Assembly: GCF_001425305.1 (NCBI RefSeq) | Contig: NZ_LMEE01000002.1 | Span: 754,191-818,190, forward strand | Origin: Phenylobacterium sp. Root1290 | GTDB lineage: Bacteria; Pseudomonadota; Alphaproteobacteria; Caulobacterales; Caulobacteraceae | Direction of reading: 5' to 3' | DNA length: 64,000 nt | Shown here: piece after piece, positions 10,501 to 19,257 of the stretch | How positions within the stretch are numbered: position 1 is the stretch's first letter | How the letters are laid out: each line of letters opens with the position of its first letter | The notes under the pieces: model-generated | What the model was told of the DNA's origin: nothing | What the model saw: the letters and a program-made list of their open reading frames with translations, nothing else | The model's database searches: none | Translations under genes and position numbers: made by a program

Positions 10501-11214
10501 TTGAACTTCCTGAGCGCCCTGTCGACCGCCGACGTGGTCGCCTTCGTCATCTTCGCGATCATCTGGCTCGCCTATGAGCCGCTGCTGAGGGTGCTGGCGC
10601 GCGATAACGGCATGATCAACACCGACATGACCGTCGTGCGCGGCGCCTGGATGCGGACCATGGCGGGCCGCGAGAACAAGTTCATGGACGGCCAGCTGCT
10701 GGGTCACACCTTGAACTCGGCGTCGTTCTTCGCCTCGTCGAACCTGATCCTGATCGCCGGCGCCGCCGGGGTGCTGTTCGGCGGCGAAGGCGCGTTCCGC
10801 AGCGCCTCCAGCCTGATGGTCCTGAAGACCTCGTCGCGGCTGCTGTTCGAGGCCCAGATCGCGCTGATGGTGCTGGCCCTGGCCCGCGGACTGCTCGATT
10901 TCATCTGGGCGATCCGGCAGATGAACTATTGCCTGGCGGTGATCGGCGCGACGCCCACCACCGACGACAAGGATTTCCAGCGCCAGTACGGGTCGCTGGC
11001 CGCGCAGGTGCTGAACCCGGCGCTGTCGTCGTTCAATCGCGGCGTGCGCGGATACTACTTCGCCCTGGCGGCCGCGGCCTGGCTGTTCGGTCCGGCCGCG
11101 TTCCTGACCGCGACGCTGGCGGCGGTGGCGCTGCTGTTCAGCCGCCAGCGGCACTCGCCGACCGCACGGGCGATCCGCGAGCTACGCGGGGTGCTGGAGA
11201 AGCGCGGCGACTAG
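10501..11214 (+). CDS. DUF599 family membrane protein
   Basis: This 237-aa protein of the DUF599 family has four or five membrane segments (near residues 10-30, 75-95, 118-140 and 182-215). Conserved-looking blocks include GAWMRTMAGRENKFMDGQ and the SLVL-like stretch around SASSLMVLKTSSR. Translation seems to start at TTG (10501), with CGAGGA upstream and no better ATG nearby. Function is unknown. It ends on a CTAG shared with the convergent yjbR-like gene. Confidence 0.82.
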   Translation: MNFLSALSTADVVAFVIFAIIWLAYEPLLRVLARDNGMINTDMTVVRGAWMRTMAGRENKFMDGQLLGHTLNSASFFASSNLILIAGAAGVLFGGEGAFRSASSLMVLKTSSRLLFEAQIALMVLALARGLLDFIWAIRQMNYCLAVIGATPTTDDKDFQRQYGSLAAQVLNPALSSFNRGVRGYYFALAAAAWLFGPAAFLTATLAAVALLFSRQRHSPTARAIRELRGVLEKRGD

Positions 11215-11549
11215 AGGCCGAGTTCGGCCCGCGCCTTGCGCGTCAACTTGGCGGCGATGAGCTCGTGCGAGGTGGTGATCCAGCCGATGACGTCCTGCGC
11301 GTCGACCTCGTCGAGGTCGACGCTCACCCATTGGCCCTTGGCGAGATAGGACGCCTGGCGGCCGGGCGCGCCCTCGTCGGTAAGCACCATGAAGCCGATC
11401 TCGGTGACTTTGAACGACAGCCCGCCGGCCAGGCCGCAGATCGCGAACACCTTGCCGCCGACCTTGTAGACGTCGGCCCCGCCCCACTGGACGACCTTGG
11501 TCGCCGCGGGCAGAGCCATCGCCGCGGCCTCGACCTCCTCGCGGGTCAT
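11211..11549 (-). CDS. MmcQ/YjbR family DNA-binding-fold protein
   Basis: This 112-aa protein has the CyaY-like YjbR fold. Typical sequences are [17 protein letters not shown] at the N-terminus, [10 protein letters not shown] in the middle, and [11 protein letters not shown] followed by a terminal helix with [19 protein letters not shown]. The ATG at 11549 lies 20 bases after the msrA stop, so the two genes are likely one transcript. The ribosome binding site is weak. The role of the family is not established; some members bind DNA. Confidence 0.85.
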   Translation of the reverse strand: MTREEVEAAAMALPAATKVVQWGGADVYKVGGKVFAICGLAGGLSFKVTEIGFMVLTDEGAPGRQASYLAKGQWVSVDLDEVDAQDVIGWITTSHELIAAKLTRKARAELGL

Positions 11550-11568
11550 GCCAGGCTGGTCTCGCGCG

Positions 11569-12222
11569 TCACGCGCTGACGCCGACGCCGATCGGGCAGG
11601 TGACGCCAGTGCCGCCAATGCCGCAGTAGCCGGCCGGGTTCTTGGCCAGGTATTGCTGATGGTAGTCCTCGGCGAAGTAGAACTCCGGGGCCTCGGCGAT
11701 CTCGGTGGTGACCGCGCCATAGCCCTGGTCGGACAGCGCCTGCTGGTAGGTCTGCAGCGAGGCCGCGGCGGCCGAGGCCTGGGCGTCGTTGTGGACATAG
11801 ATCCCCGAGCGGTACTGGGTGCCGATGTCGTTGCCCTGGCGCATGCCCTGGGTGGGGTCGTGGTTCTCCCAGAACACCTTCAGCAGGTCCTCATAGGTGA
11901 CGACGCGGGGATCGTAGACCACGCGGACGGCCTCGGTATGGCCGGTGCGGCCGCTGCAGACTTCCTCGTAGGTCGGGTTCGGGGTGATCCCGTTGACGTA
12001 GCCGACGGCGGTCACCCAGACGCCGGGGACCGGCCAGAACTTGCGCTCCACGCCCCAGAAGCAGCCCATCGCGAAGTCGGCGATCTCCAGCCCGTCCGGA
12101 TAGGGCCCCTTCAGCGGCCGTCCGTTGATGAAGTGGCTCTCCGCCGTCGGCAGCGGAGCCGCGCGGCCCGGCAGTGCCGTGTCGATGGTGGGAAGCTCGA
12201 GAGTTTTCTTGGCGAAGATCAT
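11569..12222 (-). CDS. msrA: Peptide-methionine (S)-S-oxide reductase
   Basis: This 217-aa enzyme repairs the S-epimer of methionine sulfoxide in proteins. The catalytic motif [11 protein letters not shown] is at about residue 52, and a C-terminal Cys pair ([10 protein letters not shown]) provides resolving cysteines. The middle section [19 protein letters not shown] is canonical. The start at 12222 ([11 protein letters not shown]) matches the usual length; an in-frame ATG at 12258 would add 12 residues. It is in an operon with the yjbR-like gene. Its 5' region faces the tRNA-Ser region. Confidence 0.95.
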   Translation of the reverse strand: MIFAKKTLELPTIDTALPGRAAPLPTAESHFINGRPLKGPYPDGLEIADFAMGCFWGVERKFWPVPGVWVTAVGYVNGITPNPTYEEVCSGRTGHTEAVRVVYDPRVVTYEDLLKVFWENHDPTQGMRQGNDIGTQYRSGIYVHNDAQASAAAASLQTYQQALSDQGYGAVTTEIAEAPEFYFAEDYHQQYLAKNPAGYCGIGGTGVTCPIGVGVSA

Positions 12223-12543
12223 GGCGCGCCCGATCAATGAGAACTTGGCCCAGAACATAGGAGCGCTCGCGCCTGTTTGCACGCCCGCGCGCGTCAGGGC
12301 CGCCACTGACACGCCCTCCATTTCGTGGGATATTGGCCGGGAGCCTCGCAAGAGGCGCTGCCGGGCCGGCTCGCCAGGCCCGACGCCAGGATCGTGACGA
12401 GCTTCACGTGCGCCGGGTATTCCTGGCCGCCGGAGGCGCTGGAGGGGGCGGCGACCGGCCCTCTGTCACAGCCCCCTCCTGCGATCCTGTCGGCAGATGG
12501 CGACACCCGCCGCGAAATCCCTGCACGCGGACGTGAAGTCCGC

Positions 12544-12571
12544 TTGCTCGCAGGGTCGTCATGAGTATATT
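12544..12571 (+). promoter_or_regulatory. Promoter of tRNA-Ser
   Basis: TTGCTC (12544-12549) and TATATT (12566-12571) are 16 bases apart, about 42 bases ahead of the tRNA 5' end. The AT-rich -10 stands out against GC-rich surroundings. Confidence 0.55.
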
Positions 12572-12612
12572 GCGCGCCTTCCGCGAGGGGCCCAGCGCCC
12601 CTCAGGGCCTGT

Positions 12613-12702
12613 GGTGAGGTGGCGGAGTGGTCGATCGCGCACGCTTGGAAAGCGTGTATAGGTGAAAGCCTATCGAGGGTTCGAATCCCTCTCTCACCGC
12701 CA
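12613..12702 (+). tRNA. tRNA-Ser (anticodon GGA)
   Basis: This 90-nt gene encodes its own CCA. The acceptor arm GGTGAGG pairs with CTCTCACC (one G-U). The anticodon arm CACGC-TTGGAAA-GCGTG places GGA at 12647-12649. A long variable arm (TATAGGTGAAAGCCTAT) marks a class II tRNA, and the T arm is GAGGGTTCGAATCCCTC. It reads UCC and UCU codons. Its 3' end borders a stretch with lower GC than the surroundings. Confidence 0.97.
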
Positions 12703-12922
12703 ACCCAGTCTGGAATTCGTCTCTCTTCCGGCGCTAGGCGCCCAAGCCGCGGATAACCCGGCGTCTTTCCCAATTCCTGTCCAGCCGATCCGGCGCAGCC
12801 GCCGAGGAAATCCGGCAGCGCTACTTTCCCAATTAAAAGCCCGGAGACCTCGTCGCATAACTCCCCGGCTCGGAAGAGTTGGCCTTTTGTTCTTCTCTTT
12901 GTGTCAAGCTTCGGCTATCAGC

Positions 12923-13420
12923 ATGGCCATGCTTGTTGACACATCCCGCTTCCCCGTAGGTTTGGACATCGACTACGACAGCCGTGAGGAAGTCGAGGCT
13001 CTCCGGGCGCTGCAAGTCGAGGCTAGGGCCTTCGTCGACAGAGACAGCCATGCACCAATCTTGAATCTTGTGCTCGCGTTCGGCGTGTCGCCCCTCCTCG
13101 CGCTTTTCCTGGTGCGCTTCGAACGCCCCCGAAAGCCTGAAGACACTGAGAGGTGGGCGGTCGTTGGCGATCTGCCCCCAATGCATTTCGAGACCGACGA
13201 TACGCCGACGCCAGCCCTCGCGTTACGGCTATATTGCGCAATCGCGCAAGATTGGGCCGACAGTGTGTTGGAGGGGCGAGATCTGTCGGAGTGTTATCCC
13301 ATCGAGGTCGCACCCACTCGCGAGCATGCCGAGATGCTGTTGAGCCGCATCGACTTCATTCGAAGAGAATTGATCCCTTTGGCTGAGGTTTCACCGGACG
13401 GCGAAAGCAGAGACTTGTGA
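12923..13420 (+). CDS. Hypothetical protein downstream of tRNA-Ser
   Basis: This 165-aa protein belongs to no family I recognise. From the ATG at 12923 it reads MAMLVDTSRFPVGLDIDYDS. It has one hydrophobic stretch (LNLVLAFGVSPLLALFLVRF, about residues 45-64) and an acidic, Trp-containing C-terminal half (WAVVGDLPPMHFE, then AIAQDWADSVLEGRDLSECYP). Sampled 60-base lines inside it are 50-62% GC, clearly below the neighbourhood, and AT-ending codons are common, suggesting acquired DNA. The frame stays open upstream into the tRNA, but that extension is not credible. The start could also be the ATG at 12929. Confidence 0.6.
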   Translation: MAMLVDTSRFPVGLDIDYDSREEVEALRALQVEARAFVDRDSHAPILNLVLAFGVSPLLALFLVRFERPRKPEDTERWAVVGDLPPMHFETDDTPTPALALRLYCAIAQDWADSVLEGRDLSECYPIEVAPTREHAEMLLSRIDFIRRELIPLAEVSPDGESRDL

Positions 13421-13476
13421 GCGCCTGACCGCCTCCACCGCCCTCCCTTCGTCAGCCCGGGCGGACTTCCGACCCT

Positions 13477-13504
13477 CACGGCCGCCGGTCGGCCGACGGC
13501 CGTG
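13477..13504. terminator. Hairpin between convergent genes
   Basis: CACGGCCG and CGGCCGTG form an 8-bp perfect stem around a 12-base loop that can itself pair partly. It lies between the stops of the hypothetical gene and the DUF6491 gene and may terminate both. There is no T tract on the + strand beyond TTGAT. Confidence 0.5.
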
Positions 13505-13508
13505 TTGA

Positions 13509-13895
13509 TCAGGACTTTTTGGCCTTGGTCTTGGCGGGCGGTGCGGCCGAGGTCACGAGGCTGGAGATCTGGCACTTCGAGCCGTCGACCAGCACCTGAC
13601 CGAAGCGGTCGAGGGTGTTGGTCCCACGGGTGACGAAGCCCACCTTCATCGAGTGATTGAGGCCGATGCAGGGGCCGAAGAGTTCAGCGCGATACCACTC
13701 TCCGCGACGGCCCTCGATCCAGAGCGCATTGTCGCCATCGGCCTTGAAGTTGCGGATGCCGGTGGTGTTGGCGAACGGGATGCTCGCCTCGACGCCCAGC
13801 GGCCGCTCGGCCGCGGCGGGGGCCGGATTGGCCGATGCCGAGGCGCCGACCAGCAGGACCGCGCCGCCAGTCAGCGCGGCGAGGAACGTCTTCAT
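13509..13895 (-). CDS. DUF6491 family secreted protein
   Basis: This 128-aa exported protein has a signal peptide over residues 1-22 (MKTFLAALTGGAVLLVGASA, cleavage near ASA-NP). The DUF6491 pattern follows: a strand pair IPFANTTGIRNFKADGDNAL, an aromatic RRGEWYRAELFGPC with a Cys at about 76, and DRFGQVLVDGSKCQISSL with a second Cys at about 109 that could form a disulfide. The C-terminus is Lys-rich. The ATG at 13895 gives the signal peptide. Function is unknown. Confidence 0.82.
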   Translation of the reverse strand: MKTFLAALTGGAVLLVGASASANPAPAAAERPLGVEASIPFANTTGIRNFKADGDNALWIEGRRGEWYRAELFGPCIGLNHSMKVGFVTRGTNTLDRFGQVLVDGSKCQISSLVTSAAPPAKTKAKKS

Positions 13896-13989
13896 GTCAG
13901 TGACCTTTCCACAGGGGATCCCGGCATCTTGAGGCCCAGGCATTGAACTGGCCTTGAGGGGGCCGTTCATCTGGCGTTCAGGCAGAGGC

Positions 13990-15363
13990 TCAGCATTCGA
14001 CGATGTTGACGGCCAGGCCGCCCAGCGAGGTTTCCTTGTAGATCTCGCTCATGTCCTCGCCGGTGCGCTTCATGGTGGCGATCACCTTGTCGAGCGACAC
14101 CGTGTGCTGGCCGTCGCCCAGCAAGGCCAGCCGCGAGGCGTCGATGGCCTTCACCGCGCCCATGGCGTTGCGCTCGATGCAGGGGATCTGGACCAGGCCG
14201 CCGATGGGATCGCAGGTGAGGCCGAGATTATGCTCCATGGCGATCTCGGCGGCGTTCTCGATCTGGGCGTTGGTCCCGCCGAGCGCCGCGGTGAGCCCGG
14301 CGGCGGCCATCGAGCAGGCGACCCCGACCTCGCCCTGGCAGCCGACCTCGGCGCCCGAGATCGAGGCGTTGCGCTTGTAGAGCGAGCCAATCGCCGCGGC
14401 CGTCAGCAGGAAGGTCCGCCGCCCCTCGGCGCCGCCGCGATGGAAGCGGTCGTAGTAGCGCAGCACGGCCGGCAGCAGCCCGGCCGCGCCATTGGTCGGG
14501 GCGGTGACGACGCGGCCGCCGGCGGCGTTCTCCTCGTTCACCGCCAGCGCCCAGAGATTGACCCAGTCGAGGGCGGCGAGCGGGTCGGAGATGTTGCGCT
14601 CGATCTTGCTCACCAGCTCGGTGTGGATCTGGCGGGCGCGGCGGCGGACCTTGAGGCCGCCGGGCAGGCAGCCGTCCTGGCGCAGGCCGCGCTCGATGCA
14701 GGCCTCCATGGCCGCGAAGATCGCATCCAGGCCAGCGTCGACCTCGGCGGCGCTGCGCACCGCGGTCTCGTTGGCGAACATCAGCTCGGCGATGGTGAGG
14801 CCGGCGTTCTGCGCCTGCTCCAGCAATTCGGCGCCCGAGGCGTAGGGATAGGGCTCTGGGACGGTGCGGACCGGCGCGGCGTTGGCGCTCATCTCGGCCT
14901 CGTCGGCGACGAAGCCGCCGCCGACCGAGAAGTAGTGCTTCTCGTCGAGCAGGGCGCCAGCGTCATAGGCGCGGAAGGCCAGGGCGTTCGGGTGTTGCGG
15001 CAGCCGGGTGCGGCCTTCCCAGAGGATGTCGCGGCTCGCATCGAAGTCGATCTGGGGTCCATCCGCGCCCAGCGTCAGGCGGCCGGCGGCGGCGATCGCC
15101 TCGAGCGCGGCGTCGGCGGCGTCCGGGTCGATGCTGGCCGGCGTGAAACCCGCCAGGCCGAGGATCACCGCCCGGTCGGTGGCATGGCCGCGACCGGTCA
15201 GGGCCAGCGAGGCGTAGAGGACCACCTCGACGCGGGTGACCTGGGCGAGCAGGCCCTGCGTCGCCAGCCGCTGCAGGAAGCGCGCGCCGGCGGTCATCGG
15301 CCCCATGGTGTGGGAGCTGGACGGACCCACACCCAACTTGAACAAATCGAACGCGCTGGCCAT
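13990..15363 (-). CDS. sdaA: L-serine ammonia-lyase (iron-sulfur type)
   Basis: This 457-aa L-serine dehydratase converts L-serine to pyruvate and ammonia. The N-terminal [19 protein letters not shown] is the beta-domain signature. In the alpha domain the 4Fe-4S cysteines are in [16 protein letters not shown] and [23 protein letters not shown] single-chain alpha/beta form of this length matches E. coli SdaA. The start at 15363 (MASAFDLFK) gives the family N-terminus; an ATG at 15381 would add six residues. Neither has a strong ribosome binding site. It diverges from a GNAT gene. Confidence 0.95.
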   Translation of the reverse strand: MASAFDLFKLGVGPSSSHTMGPMTAGARFLQRLATQGLLAQVTRVEVVLYASLALTGRGHATDRAVILGLAGFTPASIDPDAADAALEAIAAAGRLTLGADGPQIDFDASRDILWEGRTRLPQHPNALAFRAYDAGALLDEKHYFSVGGGFVADEAEMSANAAPVRTVPEPYPYASGAELLEQAQNAGLTIAELMFANETAVRSAAEVDAGLDAIFAAMEACIERGLRQDGCLPGGLKVRRRARQIHTELVSKIERNISDPLAALDWVNLWALAVNEENAAGGRVVTAPTNGAAGLLPAVLRYYDRFHRGGAEGRRTFLLTAAAIGSLYKRNASISGAEVGCQGEVGVACSMAAAGLTAALGGTNAQIENAAEIAMEHNLGLTCDPIGGLVQIPCIERNAMGAVKAIDASRLALLGDGQHTVSLDKVIATMKRTGEDMSEIYKETSLGGLAVNIVEC

Positions 15364-15468
15364 GGAAGGTTGGTACGTCATTGCGCGATTTGCGCCAAGG
15401 CGGGGCAAGGCGTTTCGCGCCGCAAGCCGTGAGGTGACGCCGCCCGGCCGCCTCATTAGCTATGGGGC

Positions 15469-16005
15469 ATGAGCCAGACCCTGCACATCCGCCCCGCCGC
15501 CCGCGAGGACATCCCGTCCCTGAAGATTGTCATGGACCGGGCGATCCGCGAGCTGTTGCCGGCCTTCCTGCCGCCGGACGAGGTGCTGGCCTCGCAGGAG
15601 GTGATGGGCCTGGACACCCAGCTGATCGAGGACGGCACCTACTATGTGGTCGAGGCGGGCGACGTCATCGCCGGCTGCGGCGGATGGAGCCGGCGCGCGA
15701 CCCTGTTCGGCGGCGATCACTCGGCCGGGCGCGATGCGGCGCTGGTCGATCCGGCCAAGGATCCGGCGCGGGTGCGGGCCATGTACACCGATCCGGCCTT
15801 TGTGCGGCGCGGGGTGGGACGTCTGATCCTGGCGACCTGCGAGGAGAAGGCCAGGGCCGAGGGCTTCAGCCGCTGCGAGATGGCCGCGACCATGGCCGGC
15901 GAGCCGCTGTACGCCGCCTGCGGCTACCAACGCATCGAGCCGTTCGAGGCGCAGACCTCGAACGGCGTGAAGGTGCCGCTGGTGCGGATGGGCAAGTCGA
16001 TCTGA
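15469..16005 (+). CDS. GNAT family N-acetyltransferase
   Basis: This 178-aa protein has the GNAT fold. N-terminal HIRPAAREDIPSLK is followed by a central beta sheet with VVEAGDVIAGCGGW. The acetyl-CoA pyrophosphate loop is RRGVGRLIL (about residue 112), and a late YAACGYQRIEPFEA forms motif B. GGGG lies just before the ATG at 15469, though spacing is tight; an out-of-frame ATG lies 7 bases upstream. The substrate cannot be deduced. It is divergent from sdaA and convergent with the TonB receptor gene. Confidence 0.88.
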   Translation: MSQTLHIRPAAREDIPSLKIVMDRAIRELLPAFLPPDEVLASQEVMGLDTQLIEDGTYYVVEAGDVIAGCGGWSRRATLFGGDHSAGRDAALVDPAKDPARVRAMYTDPAFVRRGVGRLILATCEEKARAEGFSRCEMAATMAGEPLYAACGYQRIEPFEAQTSNGVKVPLVRMGKSI

Positions 16006-16010
16006 AACGA

Positions 16011-16034
16011 CGGGCGGCCCCAAGGGACCGCCCG
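16011..16034. terminator. Bidirectional hairpin between GNAT and TonB receptor
   Basis: CGGGCGGCCCC and GGGACCGCCCG pair with one C-A mismatch around a tiny loop. It lies 5 bases after the GNAT stop and 9 bases before the TonB receptor stop on the other strand. There is no T tract, so termination efficiency is uncertain. Confidence 0.5.
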
Positions 16035-16043
16035 CGCATCTTC

Positions 16044-18623
16044 CTAGAACGTCGCCGCAGCGCGGACGAAGTAGTAGCCGCCCTGCCAGTCCGGCAGGCT
16101 GTCAGAGCGGTAGATCCGCCCGTTGGTGCCCGACTCGCCGGTCTTGTCAGGATCCGGGAACTTGTCGAACACGTTGCGGGCGCCGACCGTCAGTTTGTGC
16201 TGCTCGGTGACCTGCCAGCTCGCCTCGATGTCGAACTGGACGATGGGGTCCCACTTCTGACGGACCGGGATCGAGACGCTGTACTGGTTCTCGTAAGGTC
16301 CCCAGACGTTGGCGCGGCCCATGAAGCTGAACGGGCCGACATCGTGGCTGGCGGTCAGCACGCTGCGCCACTGCGGGTTGGTGTTCTCGAAGTCGAACAC
16401 CGCCTCGCCGTCGAAGAACGTCGGGACCGTGTCGATCTTGTACTTGTTGTAGTTGAAGCTGCCCATCAACCGGGTCGTCTGACCGTTGTCCCAGCCGATG
16501 GCGTAGGTGGCCACGATATCGAGGCCGGTGGTCGTGGAGTCGAAGGCGTTCTGGAAGAACTGCACCTGGCCGATGGTGTCGGCGCCGGGAACCCCGGCCG
16601 AGACCAGCTGAGCCCGGATCGCCGGCGTCACCACGATCGGGGTGACGGCGTAGAACTGGTCCTCAAGCTTGATCTGGTAGAGGTCGACGGTGACGTTCAG
16701 CCCGTCGAACAGCGTCGCGGTCACGCCGAGCGAGACGTTGAACGACTTCTCCGGTCCCAGTTCCTCGGCGCCCAGGAACTGCGACACCGCGTTGGTCGCC
16801 GGGAACAGGCCCGAGGCGACGGTGGCCCCGTTCTCGATCCGGGTGGAGACGTTCGTGGTGAACAGCTGGCCAGGCGTCGGAGCACGGAAGCCGGTGCCGA
16901 ACGAACCGCGGACGCCAAGGTCCTCGGTCAGCTCGTAACGGGCCGCCACCTTGTAGTCGAAGGTGTCGCCGAAGTCGGAGAAGTTCTCCGCCCGCAGCGC
17001 GACGGTGGCGAACAGGGCCTCGGTGATGTCGGCCGAGGCTTCGACATAGGCCGCATAGCTCTCGCGGCTGAGGTCGCCCGAATAGGCCGGGGTGTTCCCT
17101 GGGAAGCCGTTCGAGCCCACCGGCAGGGTCGTATAGACCGGGTCCGAGGCGCTGGCGCAGTTGATGCCGGCGTTCTGGGGCGCGGTCGGGCGCAGCGTGC
17201 GCTGGGCCACCGTCGCCTCGTTGGTGCAGAAGTCGAACGGGTCCGGGGTGGCGAACGGTCCGGCGATGTAGGACGGCACGTCGCCGGGGACGATCTCGTA
17301 GCCCTCGTTGCGGAACTCGGCCCCGAAGGCGACCACCGCCGGCGTCGCGAACGGCCCGCCGACCTCATAGGCGAAGTCGGCGTTGAACGCGTATTCCGAC
17401 GAGATCAGGTCGCCCGCATAGAAGTGGCTGGGCGAGCTTGGCCCCATCGACGGGTTGAAGGTGTCGGTGAGGTTGTACGAGATCTTGTTGCGGCCGTAGC
17501 GCGCCGACAGGTCGTAGGAGAACTTGTCGGTGAAGTCGCCCTTGTAGCCGCCCGTCAGGCTGTAGTCGGTGACCTGGCCGAAGAACTGAGGCGTGAAGCC
17601 GCCGGGCCAGAGCGAGTTGAAGGCGAAGGTCGAACCGTTCTGCAGGCGCACGACGTCATCGACGATGGAGCCGGTCGAGCCGACGCCCACCGGCGGGCGA
17701 TAGTTGAAGTCCTGCTTGGAGTCCGAGTTCGAGTAGTTGGCGAAGGCGTACAGCTTGGAGCCGTTGGCGAACTCGTAGCCGGAGTTGACGAAGCCGCGGA
17801 AGGCTTCGATCTCGGGCTGCCCCCACTTCTGCACCACCGGCCGTTTCACCACCTGGGCGAAGCCCGGATTCGAGGCCGCATAGGTGTCGACGCAGAAGCC
17901 GGGCGCGAGGTTCGGGATCCCGACGTTGCAGAACTGCTTGCCGCGCGAGGTCGGCTGGGCGGTCAGGTACTCGCCAGAGATGCTGATGAAGCCGGAGTCC
18001 AGCAGCGGCAGGCCGATATTGCCGGAGACCACGACCTCCTCGCCGTCCTCCTCGTAGTACTGACCGGCCGAGACGTTGAGCGCCCCGCCGCTGGAATTGT
18101 CCTTCAGCAGGAAGTTGATGACCCCGGCGATGGCGTCCGAGCCGTACTGGGCGCCGGCGCCGTCACGCAGGACCTCGACGCTCTTCAGGGCGGAGGCGGG
18201 AACGGTCGCGGCGTCCGGCGGCTGGCTGCCGTCGCCGCCGATGGTGACGAGCGCCGCCCGGTGGCGACGCTTGGAGTTCACCAGCAGCAGGGTCTTGTCG
18301 CTGGACAGCCCGCGCAGGGTGGCGGGACGAATGAAGGTGGCGCCGTCCGAGATCGGCTGCCGCGCCAGGGTGAAGGACGGCACAAGCGTCTTCAGCACGT
18401 CGTTGGTGTCGGTGTACGACACCGCCTTGATGTCGTCCGACGACAGCACGTCGATCGGCACGGGCGAGTCCTGAACCGTGCGCGGCAGAGCCCGCGCGCC
18501 GGTCACCACCACCTCGTCGATGGTCGCGGCCGCGGCCATGGTCTGCGCCGCCGCTACCCCGGTAGAAAACAGAGTCGCGAGAGAGACGCCCGCGAGCAGT
18601 CCGATACGCATCTTAGTTCTCAT
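16044..18623 (-). CDS. TonB-dependent outer membrane receptor
   Basis: This 859-aa outer-membrane transporter is powered by TonB. A signal peptide covers residues 1-26 (MRTKMRIGLLAGVSLATLF, AAAQ), then a TonB box within IDEVVVTGARAL. The plug domain contains DVLKTLVPSF and VLRDGAGAQYGSDAIAGVIN, and a 22-strand barrel ends in the terminal aromatic YYFVRAAATF. The start at 18623 has GGGGGC upstream. Substrate is not readable from sequence. The divergent amine oxidase/RidA/aldolase genes suggest a nitrogenous ligand such as an amine, modified amino acid or peptide. Confidence 0.95.
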   Translation of the reverse strand: MRTKMRIGLLAGVSLATLFSTGVAAAQTMAAAATIDEVVVTGARALPRTVQDSPVPIDVLSSDDIKAVSYTDTNDVLKTLVPSFTLARQPISDGATFIRPATLRGLSSDKTLLLVNSKRRHRAALVTIGGDGSQPPDAATVPASALKSVEVLRDGAGAQYGSDAIAGVINFLLKDNSSGGALNVSAGQYYEEDGEEVVVSGNIGLPLLDSGFISISGEYLTAQPTSRGKQFCNVGIPNLAPGFCVDTYAASNPGFAQVVKRPVVQKWGQPEIEAFRGFVNSGYEFANGSKLYAFANYSNSDSKQDFNYRPPVGVGSTGSIVDDVVRLQNGSTFAFNSLWPGGFTPQFFGQVTDYSLTGGYKGDFTDKFSYDLSARYGRNKISYNLTDTFNPSMGPSSPSHFYAGDLISSEYAFNADFAYEVGGPFATPAVVAFGAEFRNEGYEIVPGDVPSYIAGPFATPDPFDFCTNEATVAQRTLRPTAPQNAGINCASASDPVYTTLPVGSNGFPGNTPAYSGDLSRESYAAYVEASADITEALFATVALRAENFSDFGDTFDYKVAARYELTEDLGVRGSFGTGFRAPTPGQLFTTNVSTRIENGATVASGLFPATNAVSQFLGAEELGPEKSFNVSLGVTATLFDGLNVTVDLYQIKLEDQFYAVTPIVVTPAIRAQLVSAGVPGADTIGQVQFFQNAFDSTTTGLDIVATYAIGWDNGQTTRLMGSFNYNKYKIDTVPTFFDGEAVFDFENTNPQWRSVLTASHDVGPFSFMGRANVWGPYENQYSVSIPVRQKWDPIVQFDIEASWQVTEQHKLTVGARNVFDKFPDPDKTGESGTNGRIYRSDSLPDWQGGYYFVRAAATF

Positions 18624-19257
18624 GCTTATTGCCCCCACAGCACCGGCGGCCGACATCGGCCGCCGTTTGTCACAAGTCCCCGTCGCCGGGTTCGGAATTC
18701 AGGGACTTGGATTGGTCGGGCGCGCGCAGACGGCGAATTGGCCGCGCGGCGCCTGAGTTTCGGAAGAATGCGTCGAGGAGGCCGACGCCGGAGGCGGCGG
18801 CTCGTCTGGGTCGACACGACTTACGCAATAGGTACGCAGGCACATCTCAGACACTCTCCACGAAGGTGAGATGCCCGGTTCCTGTTTGTTTCCTCGAACG
18901 CGCTTTTGTTTCTTGTCTTGCGGTTACTGGCGTCGCCCAGGAGTTTTTCCCGTCGCGACACCCGAAGGCTCCACGCGGCAGGTTTAGACTGTCAATGAGG
19001 GTCGATGACCGAAGTGGCGAATGCGTGAACCGCTGCACGACGATCAGTCATCGCCCCGCTTCATTTTAATCAGCACCTGGGCGCTAGGTTTTCGGCCCAA
19101 TTCGGACAGTGTTCCGGATGCGGAATATTGAGGCCCGCGGCGCCGCCCGATTGAACAGGCGAACGACGGACGCGGGCCCCTCCCCCACCCGAGCTTGAAC
19201 CGCCGCGCGAGCGGGCCGGTCATGAACGCCTTGGTGGTTGATCGGGGAATTCGAGAG
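18624..19257. other. Divergent intergenic region, TonB receptor / amine oxidase
   Basis: About 630 bases separate the two divergent starts. The middle (18880-19080) has lower GC and T-rich runs (GCTTTTGTTTCTTGTC, AGTTTTTCCC, CTTCATTTTAATC), as expected for a regulatory region. No clear -35/-10 pair, Fur box or riboswitch was recognised. Short open frames on both strands lack ribosome binding sites and family features. The length suggests room for a regulator site or small RNA, but none is demonstrated. Confidence 0.5.

Noticed and set aside
12662..12922. Upstream extension of the unknown gene into tRNA-Ser
   Set aside because: It would place the start codon inside the tRNA, and the encoded stretch is Arg/Pro-rich without structure. 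The ATG at 12923 is more plausible.
15462..18869. A 1135-codon open frame on the + strand opposite the TonB receptor
   Set aside because: It is an antisense shadow caused by high GC. Its composition (Arg/Gly/Val/His-rich) matches no family, and the opposite strand encodes a complete receptor with signal peptide and TonB box.
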